Positions 1-8,547 of a stretch of DNA of 64,000 nucleotides are shown here, piece after piece (the first letter of the stretch is position 1; the number at the start of each line of letters is the position of its first letter). The position numbers were made by a program, and so were the translations under genes. The notes beneath the pieces are model-generated. The model was not told the origin of the DNA. It ran no database searches and saw only the letters and a program-made list of their open reading frames with translations. The stretch comes from Pseudorhodoplanes sp049324435 (lineage in GTDB: Bacteria > Pseudomonadota > Alphaproteobacteria > Rhizobiales > Xanthobacteraceae), in NCBI GenBank assembly GCA_049324435.1, contig JBMOOQ010000057.1, forward strand, positions 91,061-155,060, written 5' to 3'.

Positions 1-414
1 GCGATCTGGGACATCACCGGCAAGCGCGACGTCGATATCGTGTTCGAACATCCCGGCGAGGCGACGTTTCCGGTGTCATGCCTTGTGGTGAAGCGTGGCG
101 GCATGGTGGTGTTCTGCGCCGGCACTTCGGGCTTCAACATCACCTTCGATGCACGCTACGTCTGGATGCGGCAGAAGCGTATTCAGGGTTCGCATTTTGC
201 GCATCTGAAGCAGGCGAGCGCGGCGAACCAGTTCGTGATGGACCGCCGCATCGACCCTTGCATGGGCGAGGTGTTCCCCTGGGACAAGATCCCGAAGGCC
301 CATGATCTGATGTGGAAGAACCTGCACAAGCCGGGCAACATGGCGGTGCTGGTCTCGGCGCCGCGAACCGGTTTGCGCAATCTCGAGGATACGATCGAGG
401 CGATAAGCGCCTGA
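1..414 (+). CDS. ccr: Crotonyl-CoA carboxylase/reductase, C-terminal part (5' end outside window)
   Basis: The reading frame is open from base 1 to a TGA at 412-414 and gives the last 137 residues of an MDR-superfamily reductase. The segment resembles crotonyl-CoA carboxylase/reductase: a nucleotide-fold strand with VDIVFEHPGE, then GGMVVFCAGTSG, then a C-terminal stretch with RIQGSHFAH and a terminal LEDTIEAI. The enzyme reductively carboxylates crotonyl-CoA to ethylmalonyl-CoA with NADPH and CO2, the entry step of the ethylmalonyl-CoA pathway in the cytoplasm. A probable methylsuccinyl-CoA dehydrogenase of the same pathway lies 3.2 kb downstream, which supports the call. The family is about 430 residues, so roughly two thirds is missing to the left. 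Only the upstream sequence could show the start and promoter. Confidence 0.9.
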   Translation, partial: AIWDITGKRDVDIVFEHPGEATFPVSCLVVKRGGMVVFCAGTSGFNITFDARYVWMRQKRIQGSHFAHLKQASAANQFVMDRRIDPCMGEVFPWDKIPKAHDLMWKNLHKPGNMAVLVSAPRTGLRNLEDTIEAISA

Positions 415-441
415 GCATCAGCGCGAGAGGGTGTCGCCCTC

Positions 442-1305
442 CTAAACCGGTGACACCGTGCCTGACCGGCTTTCCGCGCGCTTTTTCGAGATGGTGGCGT
501 TCAACTCGCCGCCATAAATGAAGATCGATGCGGTCCAATAAAGGAAAACCAGCGCGATCATCGGCGACGCGAGACCAGCATAATAGACCGAATAGGTGAA
601 AGCGAAGTCGGCAAGATAGCGTCCGAACGCGATCCCGGTGATCAGCCACAACGCAAGCGTGACAAGGATGCCAGGCAAAATCTCCAGAAGCCGGCGCTTG
701 CCGGCCGGCAGCCATTTGTGCACGACGAAGAGCGGCACGATCAGCAGCACGGTTGCGGTGGCCAGCCGCACGAAAGTCACCACATAGCCGAACGGCTCCA
801 GTGCAGGAAAGCGGCGCACCAGCGTGGTCCAGATCAGCGGTGCGAGCAGCACCAGGAAAGACAGCGCCAGAAGTCCAACGGCGGCAAGGATGACATAGCC
901 GATGGATTCAAGGCGCAGCAGCCATATCGATCGCGTCTCGACCACGGTATAGGCGCGATTCAGACCGATGCGCAGGCTCTCAATGCCGCTTGATGCGAAG
1001 TAGAGCGCAAGCAGTGCGCCGACGGTCAGCACCTGCCCATGCGCGCCGACCAGCACGTTATGGATTTCGCGCGAGATCGGGCCCGCGACCTCCTCCGGCC
1101 ACGCCTCCAGCACCAGATTGGCGGCTTCGTCGGCGAGATATTGCGAGCCGAATACACCGGCCAGCGCGGTCAGCACCAGAAAGAACGGGAACATCGCCAT
1201 CAGGGTCGACAGCGCGATGTGGCTGGAAATCGCCCAGCCGTCGTCGGCATTGAACTGCCAGAACGCGTCCATCGTGACGCGATATGCCGATTTGAGAAAA
1301 TTCAA
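442..1305 (-). CDS. YihY/BrkB family inner-membrane protein
   Basis: A 287-residue protein with about six hydrophobic segments and the conserved N-terminal block of the YihY/virulence factor BrkB family: DDGWAISSHIALS, followed by a first membrane helix with MFPFFLVLTALAG. The C-terminal membrane helices carry YAGLASPMIALVFLYWTA and the end is charged. The family was once annotated as ribonuclease BN, but that activity belongs to another gene; its real role is unknown, with transport or envelope functions proposed. The start used is a TTG at 1303-1305, because family alignment normally includes the 11 residues before the first ATG (1272). It is convergent with ccr and has no operon partner; the MCP gene on the same strand ends 106 bases upstream. 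Confidence 0.85.
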   Translation of the reverse strand: MNFLKSAYRVTMDAFWQFNADDGWAISSHIALSTLMAMFPFFLVLTALAGVFGSQYLADEAANLVLEAWPEEVAGPISREIHNVLVGAHGQVLTVGALLALYFASSGIESLRIGLNRAYTVVETRSIWLLRLESIGYVILAAVGLLALSFLVLLAPLIWTTLVRRFPALEPFGYVVTFVRLATATVLLIVPLFVVHKWLPAGKRRLLEILPGILVTLALWLITGIAFGRYLADFAFTYSVYYAGLASPMIALVFLYWTASIFIYGGELNATISKKRAESRSGTVSPV

Positions 1306-1411
1306 GATGAGCCCCGGTGCGGTCGTTCAACCGACATAGGCAAAGCTTGTGGCGGGCTCAAGGGTGCCGCCCGGTTTTGCGCGCCGAGGCTTCGGTCCGG
1401 GAAAGCTGCTG

Positions 1412-3451
1412 TTAGGCAGCCTGAACCTTGAGCAGGAACTGACGGACCTGCCCATCCAGCGCCTCGGCCTCGCCCGCCAGTGCATCGGCCAGGGCCTTCA
1501 CATCGGCCGCGGTGGCGCGTGCTTCCATCGTGGCCGACGAAACCCGGCTCATCGCGTCCGCTCCGGTTTGCGCCGCACCGGATGCGCTGGTGACGCCCTG
1601 TGCGATGATCGACACCGCCGCATTTTGCTGATCGACTGTGGTCGCAACCTTCACCGCCAGCGCCGACATGTCCTCGATAATGTCGTTGATCTGCGCAATC
1701 GCCTGCGCGGCATCGGCCGCAGCCGACTGGATCGATCCAATCTGGTGTGCAATGTCCTCGGTTGCGCGCGCAGTCTGGCCTGCGAGCGACTTCACTTCCG
1801 ACGCCACCACGGCAAAGCCGCGGCCTCCCTCGCCCGCACGAGCGGCCTCGATCGTCGCATTGAGGGCGAGCAAGTTGGTCTGGCCTGCAATTGACTGAAT
1901 GAGATTGATAACCTCGCCAATGCGGGTGGCAGCATTGGCGAGATCTGCCATGGTGGCGCTGGTCCGCCGGGATTGCGACACCGCACTTGCCGCTACGGTC
2001 GTGGACCGCTGCGCCTGGCTCGCAATCTCCCCGATCGAGGCTGCAAGTTCCTCGACCGAACCGGCGGCCGCCGTGACATTGGTGGAAGCTTCCAGCACGC
2101 GGGCTTCTGCCGTGCGCGCTTCGGCAGACATGTCATCCGCGGAGGCATTGAGCCGGCCCGAGGCAGATTCGAGTCTGCGCGCAGCGTCCCGCACGCGCCC
2201 GAGAACATTGTCGATCGAACGCTCGAACTGCGCGATGGTGGTCGCGATGGTCTGGTTTTGCAACTCCCGCGCTCTTGCCGTTTCGTTTTGAGCTTCGGCG
2301 AGCTGTTCACGTTCCAACATCGTGTTGCGGAACACAATGACGGTTCGCGCCATCTCTCCGATTTCGTCGCGGGCGCGGGTTCCATGGATGGGGCTTGCCG
2401 TATCGCCCTTCGCCAGCCGCGCCATGGATCCGGACAGATCCCGTAAAGGTGCCGTTATACTTGAGCCGATCAGCAGGCTCACGGCGAGCCCGACCGCTAC
2501 GGCGGCAATGCCGACCGACACGATACTTTTCCATGTTCGATTCTGCGAAGCGCGAAGCTGTTCCGCGGCCCGGCTCGCGCCTTGGCTTGCAATCTTAATG
2601 ATATCGTCCGCAGCAGGCTCCAGTTGCTGGGTGTCGAGATCGATAACCTTCAGATTCGGACGTAATCTGTCGGCGATCGCGGACCAGTCGGAGAAAGTAT
2701 CTGCGAATGCCTGGACCCGGCTTTCTATATCGGATCGCTGCGCCGGCGTTGCGGCGACCTGCTTCATGGTGTTTGTGAACCGCTCATATTCGGCAAAAAA
2801 CAATGTGTACGATGTATTGGTCGATTTGATCCGTTGTTCCGCTTCAAAGCGGCGCATCATCAGAAGCGATACGAGGAGCGCCTTGGATTCTCGATCGCCG
2901 AGCCATTCAATGCCTTGATTGATGACGCGCTCGACGGCGATTCCGGTATCGTAAAGTTGGCGCCGGAGACCGTCGTTCTCGGAGAATCCAAGTTTGCGCT
3001 GGTCCTGAACCACGTCGGCAAAGCGACTCCGGATTTCCGTCAGGCGCTGCGGGATCCATGCGATCCGAGTTCGTTCACTCTGTTCAAGAGTCCGCTCGAT
3101 AAAGGCGAGCCGGTCGATTGCGGCCGTGGTTGCGGCTTCAAACGATTTGACGACATCCTCGTCTGGGTCTGTGGCGAAATCGCGTGCGGCGATCCGCATC
3201 TTGCTGATCGCTTCCTTGAGGACGTGGCTGGCATCGGCCGTGGCGTCCGCGCGCCCGTACCGCTCGAAGGCCTCGGCGACGTCACGCTCTCCCGCCATGA
3301 ACGAGATGCCGTTGGCTGCGAAACCCGCGACCGGAATCAGCGCAATCAGGAGGATCCGCGTTCGGACCGAGAGACCGCGGACGAGCCGCGACGGACTCAA
3401 TCCTCGGACGCGGCTCGAACGGCGGATGCTGGCGGCGGGCGGAGATGTCAT
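1412..3451 (-). CDS. Methyl-accepting chemotaxis protein
   Basis: A 679-residue transmembrane chemoreceptor. There is one membrane helix near residues 30-52, a roughly 250-residue mostly helical periplasmic sensor region, and a second helix near 307-330. A HAMP domain follows (starting ITAPLRDLSGSMARLAKGD). The cytoplasmic signalling coiled coil has the hairpin tip QTNLLALNATIEAARAGE and then GFAVVASEVKSLA, which is diagnostic of the MCP signalling domain that binds CheA/CheW. The large helical sensor resembles the bimodular helical class, which binds small metabolites; the actual ligand cannot be read here. There is no C-terminal CheR-tethering pentapeptide (the protein ends VQAA). No other chemotaxis genes are nearby, so it is an orphan receptor feeding a kinase array encoded elsewhere. 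It starts with ATG and is divergent from the acyl-CoA dehydrogenase gene. Confidence 0.93.
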   Translation of the reverse strand: MTSPPAASIRRSSRVRGLSPSRLVRGLSVRTRILLIALIPVAGFAANGISFMAGERDVAEAFERYGRADATADASHVLKEAISKMRIAARDFATDPDEDVVKSFEAATTAAIDRLAFIERTLEQSERTRIAWIPQRLTEIRSRFADVVQDQRKLGFSENDGLRRQLYDTGIAVERVINQGIEWLGDRESKALLVSLLMMRRFEAEQRIKSTNTSYTLFFAEYERFTNTMKQVAATPAQRSDIESRVQAFADTFSDWSAIADRLRPNLKVIDLDTQQLEPAADDIIKIASQGASRAAEQLRASQNRTWKSIVSVGIAAVAVGLAVSLLIGSSITAPLRDLSGSMARLAKGDTASPIHGTRARDEIGEMARTVIVFRNTMLEREQLAEAQNETARARELQNQTIATTIAQFERSIDNVLGRVRDAARRLESASGRLNASADDMSAEARTAEARVLEASTNVTAAAGSVEELAASIGEIASQAQRSTTVAASAVSQSRRTSATMADLANAATRIGEVINLIQSIAGQTNLLALNATIEAARAGEGGRGFAVVASEVKSLAGQTARATEDIAHQIGSIQSAAADAAQAIAQINDIIEDMSALAVKVATTVDQQNAAVSIIAQGVTSASGAAQTGADAMSRVSSATMEARATAADVKALADALAGEAEALDGQVRQFLLKVQAA

Positions 3452-3594
3452 GGCATTGCCTGCGGATCGGGCAAGCGCAGGAAACCGCCAAAAGGTTAAT
3501 TATCCAGCAACCATAGATGGTAGAGCGCGCAGTTGCTTTTGTGCGTTGCACCATTACTCTGGGCGCCACACCAGTCTTAACGGGGCTATTACCG

Positions 3595-5274
3595 ATGCCA
3601 GCTGCACTGCAACGGCCCGATCTTTCCGACGCCATCATCCCGCACGCCAAGAACGCGGTCGGAGCGATAGAGGCACTGCTTCAGGACGCCGCAATCGCGG
3701 TTCGCAAGCGGGTTGCGATCGAAGGCGGCGATACCATGGGCCGGGTGTTCGATCGCGAGCAACGTGCCACCCACGGTCTGGCCTGGCTTGCGACCTATGT
3801 CGAGGCCTTGCGTCAGACCGTGGCCTATGCAGAGCGCCTGCAGGCCGAAGGCAAGTACGGCGAGATTGAGGATCTGCTGGTCCGTATCGGGATCGGCGAG
3901 TATCTCGCGCAGATATTCGGCGGCATTCCGATGAGCCAGGGAGAGGTGGTGCGGCTCTCCGATCTCGGCCTTTCGCGCTCGGATGTGGCAACGCGCATGA
4001 CGCCGGCGATCGACCATCTGATCGATACCGGCAACACCGCCGCGCGGCGCGCGCGTCTGATGGAGATCATCACCCATCACACCGAACCGACCTACGGCAA
4101 TGCCGGTCTCGACGAGACGCTGGAAGCGATCCGCGAAGAAATGCGGAAATTCTCCGCGAGCGAGGTCGTGCCGCATGCGCAGGGCTGGCACCTGAAAAAT
4201 CAGTACATCCCGCTCGACGTTATCGGCCAGATGGCAGAACTCGGCGTGTTTGGACTGACATTGCCGGAAGAATTCGGCGGCATGGGCCTCGGCAAGGAAT
4301 CAATGTGCGTGGTGTCGGAGGAATTGTCCCGCGGCTATATCGGCGTTGGGTCTCTCGGCACCCGTTCGGAAATCGCCGAGGAGCTTATTCTCGGCAGTGG
4401 CACCGAGGATCAGAAGCGCAAATGGCTGCCGCTCCTGGCCTCGGGCGAGATCCTTCCCACCGCCGTCTTCACAGAACCGAATACCGGCTCCGATCTTGCG
4501 TCGCTGCGAACGCGGGCGGTGCGTGAAGGCGATGTCTATAAGGTCTACGGCAACAAGACCTGGATCACGCATCCGGTCCGCGCCGACCTGATGACGCTCC
4601 TCGTGCGCACCGATCCGAAGCAGACGGGGTATCGCGGCCTTTCGATGCTGCTGGCGGAAAAGCCGCGCGGCGACGACGCCAATCCGTTCCCGGCGCCTGG
4701 CATGTCCGGCACCGAGATCGAGGTTCTCGGCTATCGTGGCATGAAGGAATACGAGATCGCCTTCGATGGCTTCGAGGTGAAGGCCGAAAACCTGCTCGGC
4801 GGCATCGAGGGCGCGGGCTTCAAGCAGCTGATGCAGACCTTCGAGGCGGCGCGCATCCAGACCGCGGCGCGCGCGATCGGCGTTGCCCAGGCCGCGATGG
4901 ATCAGGGCCTTGCCTATGCGCAGCAGCGCACGCAATTTGCCCGGCCGCTCGTCGAATTCCCGCGCGTTGCCGACAAGCTCGCGATGATGGCCGTCGAAAT
5001 CCTGATCGCGCGCCAGCTCACCTATTTCGCTGCGCGGCAGAAGGATTCCGGCCGCCGCTGCGACCTTGAAGCCGGGATGGCGAAGCTTCTGGCCGCTCGT
5101 GTCGCCTGGGCCGCGGCGGACAATGCCGTCCAGATCCATGGCGGCAACGGGTTCGCGCTGGAATTCCCGGTGTCCCGCATTCTGTGCGATGCCCGTATCC
5201 TCAATATCTTCGAGGGCGCCGCCGAAATCCAGGCGCAGGTGATCGCAAAGCGGCTGCTGGATGGGAGCAACTGA
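3595..5274 (+). CDS. mcd: Acyl-CoA dehydrogenase with N-terminal extension, probable methylsuccinyl-CoA dehydrogenase
   Basis: A 559-residue FAD enzyme. The last 380 residues are a classical acyl-CoA dehydrogenase: FAD-binding TEPNTGSDLASL, a WITHP loop, and FEGAAEIQ near the C terminus, whose Glu540 sits where MCAD has its catalytic base. About 160 residues precede the core and contain no such motifs. A long N-terminal extension is a hallmark of methylsuccinyl-CoA dehydrogenase of the ethylmalonyl-CoA pathway, which makes mesaconyl-CoA and passes electrons to ETF. Closeness to ccr and to etfBA supports this. The open frame begins at 3517, but ATG 3595 gives the sensible N terminus. A general long acyl-CoA dehydrogenase is the main alternative. 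Confidence 0.8.
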   Translation: MPAALQRPDLSDAIIPHAKNAVGAIEALLQDAAIAVRKRVAIEGGDTMGRVFDREQRATHGLAWLATYVEALRQTVAYAERLQAEGKYGEIEDLLVRIGIGEYLAQIFGGIPMSQGEVVRLSDLGLSRSDVATRMTPAIDHLIDTGNTAARRARLMEIITHHTEPTYGNAGLDETLEAIREEMRKFSASEVVPHAQGWHLKNQYIPLDVIGQMAELGVFGLTLPEEFGGMGLGKESMCVVSEELSRGYIGVGSLGTRSEIAEELILGSGTEDQKRKWLPLLASGEILPTAVFTEPNTGSDLASLRTRAVREGDVYKVYGNKTWITHPVRADLMTLLVRTDPKQTGYRGLSMLLAEKPRGDDANPFPAPGMSGTEIEVLGYRGMKEYEIAFDGFEVKAENLLGGIEGAGFKQLMQTFEAARIQTAARAIGVAQAAMDQGLAYAQQRTQFARPLVEFPRVADKLAMMAVEILIARQLTYFAARQKDSGRRCDLEAGMAKLLAARVAWAAADNAVQIHGGNGFALEFPVSRILCDARILNIFEGAAEIQAQVIAKRLLDGSN

Positions 5275-5367
5275 CGCAGCAACCGAATGCTCGTCATGGC
5301 GTTGACCTGCCGCAAGGCGGGGCCATATGCGCTATGGTGGCGTGGTCGCCCGCAAGGAGAGTATCGA

Positions 5368-5820
5368 ATGCCTTCCAAACCAATCAAAATCGATCAGGAT
5401 GAGTGGGTTGTTGTGTGCGACGGCAGCAAGGCGCTGTTTCTTCAGAATGCCGGCGATGCCAAGTTTCCCAATCTGCAAACCCGCGAGGTGATGGAACAGA
5501 CGGTGCCGCCGACCAGCGAGCTCGGAACGGACAAGCCCGGACGTTCGCATTCCTCGGTCGGACACGGCCGGTCCGCGGTTCAACAGACCGATTTCCATAC
5601 ACAGCAGGAAGAGGAATTCCTGCGCTCGATCATGGTCAAACTCGATACTGCGGCGCAATCCGGCCAGATGAAGTCGATCATCATCGTGGCGCCGCCGCGG
5701 GCCATCGGCGTTCTGCGCCAGCATTATACACATGCGCTGAAGCAGGCGGTGCGCGAGGAGATCCAGAAGGACTATGTGAGACTGCCGGTCTACGAGATCG
5801 AGAAGCATCTCGCTGCATAA
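5368..5820 (+). CDS. Host attachment protein family (COG5622-like)
   Basis: A 150-residue soluble protein. It begins with the family pattern WVVVCDGSKALFLQNAGD, has a variable low-complexity middle (GRSHSSVGHGRSAVQQTD), and ends with the conserved block IIIVAPPRAIGVLRQHY followed by VREEIQKDY and a C-terminal Ile-Glu-Lys-His segment. This is the family called protein required for attachment to host cells. Its fold is related to archaeal release factor/eRF1-like domains, and its biochemical role is not established. ATG 5368 is chosen over the frame opening at 5287, because an AAGGAGA ribosome-binding site lies at 5354-5360 and the family starts here. A strong hairpin follows the stop codon. 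Confidence 0.8.
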   Translation: MPSKPIKIDQDEWVVVCDGSKALFLQNAGDAKFPNLQTREVMEQTVPPTSELGTDKPGRSHSSVGHGRSAVQQTDFHTQQEEEFLRSIMVKLDTAAQSGQMKSIIIVAPPRAIGVLRQHYTHALKQAVREEIQKDYVRLPVYEIEKHLAA

Positions 5821-5832
5821 TGGCGCCGCCGC

Positions 5833-5867
5833 GCACTGGACCGGTGGTTTAGACGCCGGTCCAGTGC
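5833..5867 (+). terminator. Perfect 12-bp hairpin after the attachment-protein gene
   Basis: The arms GCACTGGACCGG (5833-5844) and CCGGTCCAGTGC (5856-5867) are perfectly complementary around an 11-base loop. It starts 13 bases after the stop codon at 5820 and ends 13 bases before the next start. No T-run follows, so it is either a weak intrinsic terminator or an mRNA 3'-end stabiliser that separates expression of the neighbouring genes. Confidence 0.55.
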
Positions 5868-5879
5868 TACAAACATTCA

Positions 5880-6071
5880 ATGTCAAATCCGTTCTACAGC
5901 CTTATTCCTTTTGCCATCGGTGCGGTGGCGGTTGTTCTCGTTTTCGGACTCGCCAACATGCTGCGCGGGGGATCTCCGCGACTCTCGCAGAAGCTGATGC
6001 GGCTGCGTGTGGTGCTGCAGGCCATTGCGCTCGCCATCATCATGCTTGCCATCTGGATGATGGGGCGCTGA
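5880..6071 (+). CDS. Small twin-transmembrane HIG1-domain protein
   Basis: A 63-residue protein made almost entirely of two membrane helices (about residues 7-28 and 42-61) joined by a short basic loop (RGGSPRLSQKLMRLR). This is the pattern of the HIG_1_N (hypoxia-induced protein conserved region) family, often annotated as twin transmembrane protein in Bradyrhizobium relatives. Mitochondrial relatives associate with respiratory supercomplexes; a similar role with terminal oxidases is plausible but inferred. It lies 5 bases before the adenosyltransferase start, a fixed pairing that suggests co-transcription. Confidence 0.75.
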   Translation: MSNPFYSLIPFAIGAVAVVLVFGLANMLRGGSPRLSQKLMRLRVVLQAIALAIIMLAIWMMGR

Positions 6072-6076
6072 AAGCC

Positions 6077-6658
6077 ATGGTCGTCCTCAATCGCATCTAT
6101 ACCCGCACTGGCGACGACGGCACGACGTCTCTCGGGTCGGGAGAGCGCCGCAAGAAGTACGATCTGCGCGTCGATGCCTATGGCACGCTCGACGAGGTCA
6201 ATGCGGCGATCGGGATCGTTCGGCTTCATACTGCGGGCGACGCACAGCTCGACGCGATGCTGGCGCGCATCCAGAACGACATCTTCGACGTCGAGGCGGA
6301 CCTCTGCATTCTCGACGGCAAGGGCAAGGGCCCGGGCGGCGCCAAGCTGAACGTCACGGACAAACAGGTGCAGTGGATCGAGCAGCAGATCGATATCCTG
6401 AATGCCTCCCTGCCGCCGCTCCGCTCCTTCATCCTGCCGGGCGGCAGCCCCGCCGCGGCCTATCTGCACCTGGCGCGGACCATGTGCCGGCGGGCGGAGC
6501 GCCTGATGGTGGAATTGCGCGACCAGCCCGGGGAAGAGGTTACGGCGGAAGCGATTCAATACGTCAACCGGCTGTCGGATTTCCTGTTCGTGGCCGGCCG
6601 CCATGCCAATGACCGTGGCAAGGGGGATGTTCTGTGGCAGCCGGGGCAGCACCGCTGA
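6077..6658 (+). CDS. pduO: Cob(I)alamin adenosyltransferase, PduO type
   Basis: A 193-residue enzyme that transfers the adenosyl group of ATP to cob(I)alamin, giving adenosylcobalamin. It has the N-terminal ATP-binding signature RIYTRTGDDGTTSLGSGER, the helix with GTLDEVNAAIG, and the C-terminal signature RTMCRRAERLMVEL followed by IQYVNRLSDFLFV. These mark the PduO-type trimeric family rather than CobA/CobO. The frame is open from 5864, but ATG 6077 matches the family N terminus and follows the HIG1 gene directly. Adenosylcobalamin is the cofactor of ethylmalonyl-CoA and methylmalonyl-CoA mutases, so its place between mcd and etfBA fits the pathway. Confidence 0.92.
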   Translation: MVVLNRIYTRTGDDGTTSLGSGERRKKYDLRVDAYGTLDEVNAAIGIVRLHTAGDAQLDAMLARIQNDIFDVEADLCILDGKGKGPGGAKLNVTDKQVQWIEQQIDILNASLPPLRSFILPGGSPAAAYLHLARTMCRRAERLMVELRDQPGEEVTAEAIQYVNRLSDFLFVAGRHANDRGKGDVLWQPGQHR

Positions 6659-6817
6659 TGCAATTTCCCCTGAATTCACCGGGTCTTGCCGGTGACCGTC
6701 CGGCCTGCTTCGGCATGGCGGACAGCCCTGCATTTTGTCTGTCGGCCATCCCGTTGACACTCATGCCATCCCACTCTTAGTTAGCCGCTCGATTTCGCAT
6801 CTGCGAAGGCTCCGATC

Positions 6818-7567
6818 ATGAAAATTCTCGTGCCCGTCAAACGGGTTATCGACTACAACGTCAAAGTGCGGGTGAAGGCGGATGGCTCCGGCGTTGAGCT
6901 CGCCAATGTCAAAATGTCGATGAATCCGTTCGACGAGATCGCGGTGGAAGAGGCGATCAGGCTGAAAGAGGCCGGAAAGGCGACCGAAATCGTTGCCGTA
7001 TCCATCGGCCCGGCGCAGGCCTCCGAAACCATCCGCACCGCGCTCGCGATGGGCGCCGACCGCGGCATTCTGGTCAAAGTCGATGCGATGCCCGAGCCGC
7101 TCGCGGTCGCCAAGATCCTGAAGGGCATCGTCGAGGCGGAGCAGCCAGGGCTTGTCATCATGGGCAAACAGGCAATCGACGACGATTGCAACCAGACCGG
7201 CCAGATGCTGGCCGCCCTGCTCGGCTGGCCGCAGGGCACATTCGCATCCAAGGTCGCGATCGAGGATGACGGCGTTGCGGTGACCCGCGAGGTCGATGGC
7301 GGCCTGCAGACCGTGAAATTGAAGGGGCCTGCCATCGTCACGACCGATCTGCGCCTGAACGAGCCGCGTTACGCGAGCCTGCCGAACATCATGAAGGCGA
7401 AGAAGAAGCCGATCGACGAAAAGGCGCCGGCCGATTACGGCGTTGACGTGAAGCCGCGGCTGGAAGTGCTGAAAACCGTCGAGCCGGGCGGCCGCAAGGC
7501 CGGCGTGAAGGTCGGCTCGGTCGCCGAACTTGTCGAGAAACTGAAGAACGAAGCGGGCGTGCTTTGA
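6818..7567 (+). CDS. etfB: Electron transfer flavoprotein subunit beta
   Basis: A 249-residue EtfB. It opens with the family N terminus MKILVPVKRVIDYNVKVRVK, has MSMNPFDEIAVEEAIRLKE, the nucleotide-binding MGKQAIDDDCNQTGQMLAALLGWP, and the signature LRLNEPRYASLPNIMKAKKKP that contacts partner dehydrogenases. With EtfA it forms the FAD/AMP heterodimer that collects electrons from acyl-CoA dehydrogenases and passes them to ETF-ubiquinone oxidoreductase. Its stop codon overlaps the start of etfA by four bases (ATGA at 7564), which implies translational coupling. The nearby acyl-CoA dehydrogenase is a likely electron donor. Confidence 0.97.
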   Translation: MKILVPVKRVIDYNVKVRVKADGSGVELANVKMSMNPFDEIAVEEAIRLKEAGKATEIVAVSIGPAQASETIRTALAMGADRGILVKVDAMPEPLAVAKILKGIVEAEQPGLVIMGKQAIDDDCNQTGQMLAALLGWPQGTFASKVAIEDDGVAVTREVDGGLQTVKLKGPAIVTTDLRLNEPRYASLPNIMKAKKKPIDEKAPADYGVDVKPRLEVLKTVEPGGRKAGVKVGSVAELVEKLKNEAGVL

Positions 7568-8511
7568 TGACTGTCCTCCTGATTGCCGAGCACGACAATA
7601 CTCATCTGAAGGATGCGACCGCGAAGGCCATGACCGCCGCCAAGGCGCTTGGCGGCGACGTGCATATCCTTGTTGCCGGCAAGAATGCCAAAGCCGTGGC
7701 GGATGCTGCAGCAAAGCTCGATGGCGCGAAGAAGGTGTTGTTGGCCGACGCGGATGCCTATGCGCATCAGCTCGCGGAGCCGGTCGCAGCGCTCATCGTT
7801 TCGCTTGCCAAGGATTACGACGCGATCGTCGCGCCGGCCACCACCAACGGTAAGAACTTCATGCCGCGGGTCGCGGCGCTGCTCGACGTGATGCAGGTGT
7901 CCGACATTGTGAAGGTAGAATCGCCTGATACCTTCGTGCGGCCGATCTATGCCGGCAATGCGCTGCAGACGGTCAGGTCGACCGACGCCAAGAAGGTGAT
8001 CACCGTGCGCACCTCGACATTCCAGGCGACCGGCGAGGGCGGGTCGGCTCCGGTCGAGACCATTGCGGCGGCCGCCGATCCCGGTATCTCGGTTTTCGTC
8101 GGCGAGGAATTGTCGAAGTCCGACCGGCCGGAACTGACCTCCGCCAAGATCATCATTTCCGGTGGCCGGGCGATGCAGAGTCGCGAGAATTTCACCAAGT
8201 ATATAGAGCCCGTGGCGGACAAGCTCGGTGCGGCGATGGGTGCATCGCGCGCGGCCGTGGACGCAGGTTATGCTCCCAACGACTGGCAGGTCGGTCAGAC
8301 CGGCAAGGTGGTGGCACCGGAGCTCTACGTTGCGGTCGGCATTTCCGGAGCGATCCAGCATCTCGCCGGAATGAAGGATTCCAAGGTGATCGTCGCGATC
8401 AACAAGGACGAGGAAGCACCCATTTTTCAGGTGGCCGATTACGGCCTGGTGGCCGATCTGTATCAGGCCTTGCCTGAACTCGATGCGGAACTCGCCAAGA
8501 TCAAGCGCTGA
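7564..8511 (+). CDS. etfA: Electron transfer flavoprotein subunit alpha
   Basis: A 315-residue EtfA. The N-terminal domain starts MTVLLIAEHDNTHLKDAT. The C-terminal FAD domain carries IIISGGRAMQS and the flavin-binding signature running through VGQTGKVVAPELYVAVGISG to IQHLAGM. It binds the redox FAD of the heterodimer. It overlaps etfB by four bases and is followed 36 bases later by the 3-hydroxyacyl-CoA dehydrogenase, with a GGAGG ribosome-binding site in between, so the three are probably one transcript. The length is typical of the family. Confidence 0.97.
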   Translation: MMTVLLIAEHDNTHLKDATAKAMTAAKALGGDVHILVAGKNAKAVADAAAKLDGAKKVLLADADAYAHQLAEPVAALIVSLAKDYDAIVAPATTNGKNFMPRVAALLDVMQVSDIVKVESPDTFVRPIYAGNALQTVRSTDAKKVITVRTSTFQATGEGGSAPVETIAAAADPGISVFVGEELSKSDRPELTSAKIIISGGRAMQSRENFTKYIEPVADKLGAAMGASRAAVDAGYAPNDWQVGQTGKVVAPELYVAVGISGAIQHLAGMKDSKVIVAINKDEEAPIFQVADYGLVADLYQALPELDAELAKIKR

Positions 8512-8547
8512 GCAACAGCTCCCCGCCGGGGGAGGAGTGAAGGACAT